Shown here piece by piece: positions 18,970 through 26,648 of a stretch of 26,648 nucleotides of DNA. Both the position numbers and the translations under genes were made by a program. The DNA is from Polychytrium aggregatum. Its lineage: Eukaryota > Chytridiomycota > Chytridiomycetes > Polychytriales. The notes beneath the pieces were generated by a model, which worked only from the letters and a program-made list of their open reading frames with translations, was not told the DNA's origin and ran no database searches. Every line of letters starts with the position of its first letter. The first letter of the stretch is position 1. The stretch spans positions 1 to 26,648 of the forward strand of contig NW_026516522.1 of the NCBI RefSeq assembly GCF_025602895.1. The letters run 5' to 3'.

Positions 18970-21900
18970 ATGGCCCTCCGGTCGCTGATGTGCTGTTTCT
19001 CGTCGCAGGACGAGGATGATCCTTCGTTTGGCGATATGCCCAAGACCAAGCCCAATCCTGTTCCACCCGCCGACCCCTTCGACCCTTGGGCGCACCCTGT
19101 CGAAGCCTTCATCCGGATGGCCCGCGACGAGCCCGATGCCCTCTGCATCAACACCTACGAGAGCGGCGAGTCCGTGCGCTACTCATACCGCGATGTGTGG
19201 AAACATGCATACTCAATCGCCCAGGCTCTCAAGGCGCTTCCTGGCTGGAACGACGACGGCCACGATGCCGTCGGCACCTTCTGCGAAGGCGAGGCGCACT
19301 GGGTGTTCTTCTCGCTCGCCGTGTGGATGCTGGGCAAGTGAGTATCGGCCCAGGTGCTGTGATTCGATCTGTCTGTTGCATGGTCCTGGCTGCGGATGTC
19401 GCTGCCACCAGTCCAGGGTCAGAAGGATTGGCTGTGGAATGTGCTGTGAGTGAGTCTCCCTCCAGGGATGACAGGCAATAGCCGTGGCTGGCTCACCCAC
19501 GTATCCATCGACAGGAAAACCCTCAACTTTGGTCTCAAACTTCCCTCACCGGCCCGCAAGACCCTTTGTACGAGGTAGGATCGACATCGTGGCTCGTAAT
19601 GGTTCTTTTCACTCAGTACCATGAAATACGGAGCTGATTGGTCAATGAAACTGCTCACAGACACTGCATCAAGTACATTCTCCATCAATGCACGAAGCCA
19701 GGGCGCACAGAGGGTGTCAAGCTACTTGACTCATCCTGCTTCTCGATCCTGGATGTCATTCCACCCCCTTCTCTTGAGCTCTGCGAACCTCTCGACGAGT
19801 TTATTGTCTACCTATGTACCTCAGGGACAACTGGTGAGCTTCATATCGCTGGAGCTCCGTTGGTGTTCATTTTTTTGAATGTATCTTCGTTTTCTGATAT
19901 TCTGAATCTGAGACTATAGGTATACCTAAAACGTAAGTAGAATCACAGAATTCACTCGACCAGATCATGTTAGTCATAGATGGAAAAATATTTTTCAACA
20001 AAAATTTTCTTGCAGGTTCAAATTTTCTCATTTCGGGGCGACAACGGTTCGAGCTTCCATAAAAGATAATTACTCAAGCGTTGGAGTGACCCAGGTATTA
20101 AAATTGAAATTCTCTTGAAATTTCGAATTACTGATGGCTATGATTTGTAGCCCCCTTCATTCACAGCAATAATGGGATGCTCTCTCTCGGCGCTCAACTT
20201 GAGAGGATCACTGTGGTTTGGAAAACCTTCATATGACAATGTGGAAAAAGTTGAAGGCATCATCAAGATGATGAATGAAGGACTTCAGTTCATGTTTATG
20301 GTACTGCAAATATTACACGATGCACGGCAGCGAAATATCATGATCGCTGATATATATCTTTGTTCAGCCTCCGTCCTTCATGAAGTTGATTTTGGATGTT
20401 GCTACAAGCCTTAATCCGAATATCCAGTGGGATGGAGTAAAACGTATTCTCCTAGGATCGGAAATCATTCCTCCTAGCATTATAATCGATACGAGAGATC
20501 GATGTCCAAATGCTGAATTGCAATTCGTGTATGGATCAAGCGAGGTAATACCGAATTCAGGAGTAAACCCAAGGGGGCAAAACACGCTGACCTTGACTAT
20601 CAATCATTTCTTCCTAGGCTGGGCTTGTTGGCGCAGCAGCGTACTTTCAACTTGCAGTAAACGAGCCGATCACATTTTCCAAATTGAGATACAAACAAAC
20701 CAATCCTAGTGTTCGATGCCTTCTCATCGATGATAGGGGCAACATTCTCGACCAACACCAGACCAAGGAAGGAATACTTGTGTATGCGGTCGATCCTAAG
20801 CATCCAGCCAAGGATCATCCAAATTTTACAACATCTGATCCAACCGAGAAGCTTGCGACATTTGGCTTCCTCGTGGATGGCTCGCCCCGAGTCTGCACCA
20901 TGGACTGGGTCGAGATGGTTGGTGAGAACGAGTTCAGTGTTGTTGGAAGGTGAGTCTGGAGACTATTGTGTTCCTGATCCATGAGAACTGCCATCCACAC
21001 TCTTGGTTCCGATCCTTTTGCTCGCTGGATACTTATCACTCTCATTCTCACACCTCACACCTCACACCTCACACCTCACACCTCACACCTCACACCTCAC
21101 ACCTCACACCTCACACCTCACACCTCACACCTCACACCTCACACCTCACACCTCACACCTCACACCTCACACCTCACACCTCACACCTCACACCTCACAC
21201 CTCACACCTCACACCTCACACCTCACACTCCAGATTCGACCAGAAGATCAAAGTCAACGGTGTCTATGTCGACTTGAACTACCTCAGGGAGCTTGTCCAC
21301 AAGCACCTGTCCCAGGTCATCGCCGATTGCTACTTCATCCACACCTCCGAGAGAAAGATCATCTTGCTCTACGTCCTTCAGAAAGGATCCAATCCCGACT
21401 TGATCTCGGCCGATATCATTCGAGTCGTCGAGGACATGTTGTTGCTGCTGAACGTCTCCAAGTTCCCCATCCACAACTGCCTCAGGCTCCACGAGCTCCC
21501 CTTCAACGACTCGGGCAAGGTCGATCTCAAGAAGCTCAAGCGCATCGCCGAGAACATCGAGCAGTACGGCCAGGCAGTCGATTACCCACCCCTCATGGTC
21601 ACCAGGACGTTCTTGACCAAGATTGCCTTCAAGATCTCCGAGTTCAGCAGCCAGATCCTGGACAGTCCTGGTCTGTACGGTCGCAACTTTTACATTGGCG
21701 GTGTCGGCTTTGACTCGCTGAGCATCGGCCGCCTGGCCATCGCCATCAAGGAGGAGTACGGTGTCGAGATCTCGCCAATGATCCTGCTGTCGAACAGCAT
21801 GAGTCCCAAGAATGTCGCCCAGCTGGTCGTCGACATTCTCGACGACAAGCTGGTGATTCCGCCGACAATCGATCTGGCTGCCGAGGCTGCCAAACTCGAC

Positions 21901-23449
21901 GATGCGAGTGTGACGGCCGAGGGTTTCCCTCCGTTTGTCTATCCCAAGGAGGTCCGCGGCATCGTCCTGACGGGTGCAACCAGCTTCCTCGGAGCATTCC
22001 TGATCTTTGAGCTGGCACACAAGTTCCCTCGGGCCAAGATCTACTGTCTGGCACGAACCGAGACCGAGAAACTGGCCTTCCTCCGCACCTACTCCAACGC
22101 CTCGAGGCTGGTGATTGCATCGCGGAACAAGAACGATCCGTGGTATGACGTGCGAGACCGGTGGGTTGGTCTGCGCGGCGACGTTTCCAAGGAGCGATGG
22201 GCACTCTCGGACGAGCGATGGAAGGAGATTTGCGAAGAGACCGACATGATTGTGCACAACGCCGCCGAGGTGCACTGGCTCTACAACTATAACACGCTCA
22301 AGGCAACAAACGTCCTCAGCACGGTGACGGTGCTGCAGCTGGCCACGACGCACCATCTCAAGGTGGTGCACTACATCTCGACCATCGGGACGATTGCCAT
22401 GGCCAAGGGCTCCGACAAGCCGCTCGAGGAGAAAATGTACTCCAACTGGAACCTGTCGGGCGGCTACTCGCAGACCAAGTGGGTCTCTGAGCAGCTGATC
22501 AACAAGGCACGATCGAGGGGAGTGCCTGCAACCATCATTCGGCCAGCGATGATTGCTGGCGACAGCGGATACGGAGGTGAGCCGTGGTGTGGTGGTGTGG
22601 TGGTGTGGTGATGTGGTGGTGTGGTGGAGAGATTCCCTCCTTCGTTCCCTCGACTTGGCCATGGGTTGATGATCTTGTTTGTCGAGTGGCACCCATCCAT
22701 CGACCGACACTGTTTCTCACCCTGTTCACTCCATCCTCCAGTGTGCAACACAGACGACTATATCTGGCGATACATCGAGGGATGCATCAAGCTCGGCGTT
22801 TGCCCGGCAAACGCCAGTCCCGTCACTTGGACCATGGATCCCGTCGACCATGTTGCCAAGGCGATTGCCGAGATTGTCAGCTCGGAGGAGGCGCTGTCCA
22901 AGTTTGTGTTCCACATCAGCGACTCGGAGCACAGGTGAGGAGTGCGTGGAGTGGAGTGTGAGTGGAGTATGTGAGTGGGTGTCAGTCGATGCTGTGCTTG
23001 GCATTGAGGGTCGCAGATTGACATGTTTGATGGCGGACATCGTGGGCCATCGCAATCACCCCTCACTCACTCACTCACTCACTCACTCACTCACTCGCAG
23101 TGTCATCACCGAGAAGCGTGTCTTTGAGATTGCCGATTCCGTTGGCTGGACCGTCCTGCAGGACACTCGCGAAAAGTTCAGGACCATCATCTGGCGCAAC
23201 CCATCGCCCGATAACCACGCCCTGCTTGCGTTCATGCGGATGCTGATGGACCTGTCCTTCAGGGTCGACAACACCAACACTCGCTCGATCTACCCGACGC
23301 CGTGTCCCTCGCCCGAGCTGGTCGTCAGGAAGAGTCTCTTCCACTTGGATCGGGTGTCCTATCTCGACCAGCCCACGGCGGCGGAGACCGAGCTCAAGGA
23401 CGAGGAGTATCCCGATGTCCGTCCCTTCACCCGCACCGGCCGCCACTGA
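18970..23449 (+). CDS. Adenylation-thiolation-reductase (A-T-R) protein, alpha-aminoadipate-reductase-like
   Basis: Eleven exons: 18970-19337, 19515-19574, 19661-19833, 19920-19932, 20016-20094, 20151-20300, 20368-20544, 20618-20949, 21234-22576, 22742-22934, 23101-23449; all phases agree, giving 1078 residues. The ATG at 18970 has good context (AAGATGG). The adenylation domain occupies about 20-550: TSGTTG at 196-201, YGSSE at 336-340, the GRFDQKIKVNG hinge at 450-460 and the catalytic-type Lys546 in SGKVDLKKL. A carrier domain follows with GFDSLS (phosphopantetheine Ser612). The reductase domain from about 690 has TGATSFLG (697-704, NADP binding; Ser where Gly is usual) and YSQTK (Tyr862, Lys866). 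Such proteins adenylate a carboxylic acid, load it on the carrier and release it as aldehyde. It lacks the N-terminal extension of Lys2, so a specialised substrate is possible. Exons 3-8 are A+T-rich and exon 4 is only 13 nt. Confidence 0.88.
21047..21228. repeat. (CTCACAC)26 minisatellite in A-T-R intron 8
   Basis: Twenty-six uninterrupted 7-bp units fill most of the 284-nt intron 20950-21233, ending five nt before the exon (TCCAG acceptor). Because 3 x 7 = 21, it reads in any frame without stops (TSHLTPH), producing a long false reading frame through the intron. Confidence 0.95.
22584..22627. repeat. GTGGTGTG repeat at the 5' edge of A-T-R intron 9
   Basis: Five 8-bp units (one with a G-to-A change) plus a partial begin 7 nt after the donor GT of the intron that starts at 22577 (GTGAGCC). 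Confidence 0.9.
23062..23096. repeat. (CTCA)8 repeat at the 3' edge of A-T-R intron 10
   Basis: Eight CTCA units and a partial form the pyrimidine-rich tract directly before the GCAG acceptor at 23097-23100. Confidence 0.95.
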
Positions 23450-24326
23450 TGTGTCTGTGTGCTGGCTGGGCGGCCGCCATCGGTCGATAGTGGGACATTC
23501 GGCTGCCGTGGCCTCCGAGCCTCGAATCAGGTTTCCCGTTTCTTGAACCCCGTTTCCGTTTCCGTTTCCGTTTCCCCTTTTCCGCTTTCCGTTTTACTCA
23601 ACGTCCGTGAATGAAACACCTCCACCTCCCCGCTTTGTTTCGTGGGCGAGGGCCTGCTCGGTCGTCTCAGTCCAGCTGTTCTGCAAGTCGTCATCGCACA
23701 AACAACCAATACACTGGCCGAGGTTTCAGAGTTCCTCCCTCAGTCCCCTCCTTGTGTCTGCGCCGCATCGACCGGCCACTCTTGTTGTCGACCAGGTGCG
23801 ATGCAACGATTTATTCTTGAGAGACATTGCAACCAACGATCGAACCTGCATCTCATATATATCTCAGGTTCCATCGCCAGCATAGAGATGAACATAAATG
23901 CGAGGCTTTGCGTCACTGTTGCTGCCGCTGTTGTTACATCTGATTGCTGTTCGCGATTTCATCGCCGGAAATGTGTTCTTGGGTCCTACTGTTCTGGGGT
24001 CGTTGGTTACTCTCGCCAAGGCTAAGAGCTGTCACAGAGAGCAGGAGGACTATCGCCAGGCCAGCAAACTGTGACATGGTATCCGGGGGGGGGCATGATT
24101 TTCCACCAACTACCGGATTTCCGCGGCCCAGGCATTTCGCCGTTAATGCTGGTGACTAGTTGCCCATGCCCAATATTCGAGCCTTTGGTAGTTACATTGC
24201 TGCATGGCAGTTGCACAGAGTTATTCATCAATGCTCTCTTGACATAGCAATCAATTCGACTGACCGGGACAAATGGCCAGATCTACTAAACACTCGTAGC
24301 ACCGTATTCGAACAACCTGGGTGCGC
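23450..24326. other. Convergent intergenic region between A-T-R and EF-G2 genes
   Basis: Both flanking genes end here tail to tail. It contains (GTTTCC)4 at 23552-23575 with degenerate neighbours and a G9 run at 24085-24093. Open frames are short and show no recognisable content. Confidence 0.5.
23552..23575. repeat. (GTTTCC)4 hexanucleotide repeat
   Basis: Four perfect units, about 100 nt after the A-T-R stop codon, flanked by degenerate GTTTCC-like units on both sides. Confidence 0.9.
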
Positions 24327-26648
24327 TTAGAATCCACGTACTTCCTCCACAACGTCACGGGCGCGATCCGCTGCCATCAATCCGTAGCCTTGTAGGGTCA
24401 TGGAAAACGTGCCGTTGCCAGCGGTGAGCCCACGCAGAGCTGTCGAATAGCCTACCATCTCGTTCAGCGGAATCTTGGCCTCGATTATGCGGTAGGCAAA
24501 GTCGTCTGTGTCACCCTGGGCATCCATGCCGTCGAGCGTAATGATTTCACCGCGACGCACACCCGAAACATCCTTGGCCACTGCGCCGACCAGCTTCGCG
24601 GGCACGCATATCTTGACATTCATGATGGGTTCTAGAAGCTTGGGAGCCAGGGTCTTGATGGCCAGCTGAGTGGCCTTCTGGGCAGCCGCTCGAATCGCTG
24701 GCAGCGTTGACAGCTCTGGAGTATATAGCTGAACATGGGTGACTTCGACTCTGGCATTCGTGATTGGGAAACCGAGCAGCGGGCCGCGGCTGAGTGCTCC
24801 CTGGATGCCACCATAGAGAGCGGCCGAGATATCGTCGAGCCCGGGGAATCCAGCCTCGGTTCCGTGACCAGATACCCTGGAGGCATCAACACCGGCCAGA
24901 ACAAGGTTGCCGTCGTCGTCGCCGATCGGAAGCAGCCCGGGGTGCTCAACATTGTCGTCGGGGTTTTGTCGGGGGGTGATTCGCAAGCTGACCTGGGCCT
25001 TGGACTTTTTGCCAAAGACCTCGCGGTCATACAGGTAGGTCTCAGTGTGCTCGTCTTGGATCGTCTCGCGGTAGTTGATGCGCACCTGTCCCATCTCGCA
25101 GCTGACTTTGCGCTCCTTGAGTCGCTCGGCGAGGATTTCGAGGTGCAATTCGCCCATTCCCGAGATCAACGTCTGCCCAGTTCCCTCATCAACACTGACG
25201 TGGAGTGAAGGATCTTCGCGCTGCAGTATCTCCAATGCCTCGGTCAAGGCCTTCTCCTCCGAGACAGACGAGGCCTCGATCGAGCGCACAAAGACCGGCG
25301 GTGGGACCGGGATTGGATGCAGTTCCAAACCACGGTGGTCGTTGCTCTGACAGAGAGTGTCGCCGGTCTTGGTCACTTTGAGGCCCAGAATGGCGCACAC
25401 GTTGCCGGCAGAGCACTCGGGGATTTCCTCGAAATCATCAGCGTAGATCTGCAGAAGCTTGCTGCCACGTTCCTTCTCGTTGCGGGTGACATTCTTGAGC
25501 ACCGACCGAGCCGCAAGAGTTCCAGAGTAAACACGCACAAAGACCATGGTGCCTCGCTTGGGATCGTGTATGATCTTGAAGGCCAAGGCGCACAGGCTGG
25601 GGTCGGAGTGGTGCACAGGCACGGACTCGCCGGTCTTGCGAATAATGCCCTCGGGGGCTGGGCGATCGACGGGAGATGGGAGGTAGTGGATGGCGCCGTC
25701 CATGACCGTCTGCACGCCAATGTTTCGGAAGGAGGCACCGCAGTAGACAGGGACGACTTTGCCGGCAAGCGTTAGTCGACGCAGGGCCGCATGTAGGGCC
25801 CCTGTCGAGATTTTGGACATGTCCCCGTCGGCTTCGAGGAAGAGGTCCATAAGCTCGTCATCCAACTCGGCCAGGGTTTCGACCATCTTTTGCCGGGCAG
25901 CAGTGGCCTCATCAAAGAGGCGCTCCTTTTGGCCAGGTCCAGTCTCGAGCTTTTCACGCCGGACGATGCGGCCGGTTGGGTCTCTGGACCAATCCAGGCG
26001 CTCCATCGAAACCAGGTCGATAACGCCTTCAAAGGCCGGACCGCCACTGCCGATGCCCGAGGCCGAGTGGCTCTCGTCCATGACGACGGGCCACTGTACC
26101 GGCAACGAAATGCCCCAGCCTCCGAGGACGCTTCTCCATGGACCGGACGGAGCGCACAAAATTAGCGCCTTCCCGATCCATTTTGTTGACAAAGGCGATG
26201 CGGGGAACTTGGTAAACGATTGGCTTGCTTCCAGACGGTCTCGGTTGGGCCTCCACGCCGAGGACGGCATCGAGGATCACGACGGCGCCGTCCAACACCC
26301 GAATCGATCGTTCGACCTCCATGGTGAAGTCGACGTGTCCGGGTAGTGTCGATCAGGTTGATTAGATGATCTTCCAGGCGAGCGGAATGCATGCCGACTG
26401 GATGGTGATGCCGCGCTCACGTTCTTGGGGGAGGTAGTCGGTGACGGTCGAGCCTTTATCGACGTCTGTGAGTCAGGCACGCAGACCGAGTTGGTAAACG
26501 AGGCAGGTACGAATTAATTAGGTTAGCAGCTCTGGGCTTCATCGGATAAGCCCGAGTACGATAGCGCCGCCCGGTCTGCGCCGATAAGCCGACCTCCAAT
26601 TTTGCTGGTGTGTCCAGCATAAAAGAGCATGCGCTCGGTGCTTGTGGT
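24327..26648 (-). CDS. MEF2: Mitochondrial elongation factor G2 (MEF2/GFM2-like), partial, frameshifted G domain
   Basis: Translational GTPase acting with the mitochondrial ribosome recycling factor to split post-termination ribosomes. Exon 26648-26594 ([18 protein letters not shown], just after the off-window P-loop) joins 26465-24327 across a 128-nt intron (GTCGGC donor, GCTAAC branch-like site, CTCACAG acceptor). Visible: RERGITI (switch region), NKMDREGA (G4), [12 protein letters not shown] (G5 area), the domain II strand [20 protein letters not shown], domain [14 protein letters not shown] and domain V ending EEVRGF. The HD..RG spacing and lack of EF-G1-type sequence favour the G2 type over GFM1. 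From about 26127 to the stop the frame is intact (about 600 codons), but between 26125 and 26375 the conserved protein moves between frames at about five single-base indels, including one inside the DTPGH (G3) motif. Either the gene is decaying or this patch is poorly sequenced. Confidence 0.78.

Noticed and set aside
21047..21228. CRISPR-like array or coding repeat (TSHLTPH) at the CTCACAC minisatellite
   Set aside because: Units are 7 bp with no spacers. The long frame through it arises because a 21-bp period has no stop; splice sites on both sides and phase agreement show it is intronic.
21223..22710. 495-codon minus-strand frame opposite the A-T-R reductase domain
   Set aside because: Antisense shadow of exon 9, whose plus-strand product has clear carrier and reductase motifs.
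23828..23860. tRNA T-arm-like GGTTCGATC on the minus strand
   Set aside because: Flanking bases do not form a cloverleaf and no D-arm or anticodon stem can be found at normal distances.

Overview
The window is nuclear DNA of a eukaryote, most likely an early-diverging (chytrid-like) fungus. The reasons are: protein genes split by short introns with GTGAGT/GTAAGT/GTACGT donors and CAG/TAG acceptors; two eukaryotic-type nuclear tRNA genes; a GPI-tailed CRH-type GH16 wall enzyme; and a fungal-style adenylation-thiolation-reductase protein. The taxonomic placement is inference. All gene models were spliced by hand, and every junction used keeps reading phase.

Layout, left to right. 1-1306 (-): secreted Cys-rich protein with a mucin-like Thr tail that runs off the left edge. 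2026-3863 (-): an unidentified gene of at least six exons whose 5' end is unresolved. 4321-4787: a (GTTCCC)10 array followed by copy A of a perfect 362-bp direct repeat. 4788-6405: no confident gene. 6406-8888 (-): Kelch-repeat single-pass membrane protein. 9764-10125: copy B of the 362-bp repeat. 10295-12274 (-): five-exon GH16 chitin-glucan transglycosylase-like protein. 13221-14502 (-): three-exon papain-family protease. 14503-16988: long stretch with no supported gene. 16989-17143 (-): tRNA-Val and tRNA-Ile separated by 7 nt. 17697-18030 (+): orphan copy of the last exon of the next gene. 18970-23449 (+): eleven-exon A-T-R reductase of 1078 residues. 24327-26648 (-): mitochondrial EF-G2 (MEF2/GFM2-like), cut by the right edge and carrying a cluster of frameshifts in its GTPase domain.

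Four neighbouring minus-strand genes (Cys-rich mucin, Kelch membrane protein, GH16 wall enzyme, secreted protease) encode or probably encode surface or secreted products, which suggests a cell-surface neighbourhood but not an operon. The A-T-R gene is the most unusual locus. Its middle exons (3-8) are A+T-rich and include a 13-nt microexon, while its outer exons are G+C-rich; three of its introns hold tandem repeats, and a diverged duplicate of its last exon lies about 1 kb upstream beside the tRNA pair. I did not find a convincing novel defence or mobile system. The points most worth a second look are the A-T-R mosaic and orphan exon, repeats lying in introns often next to splice sites, the dicistronic tRNA pair, and the perfect 362-bp repeat.
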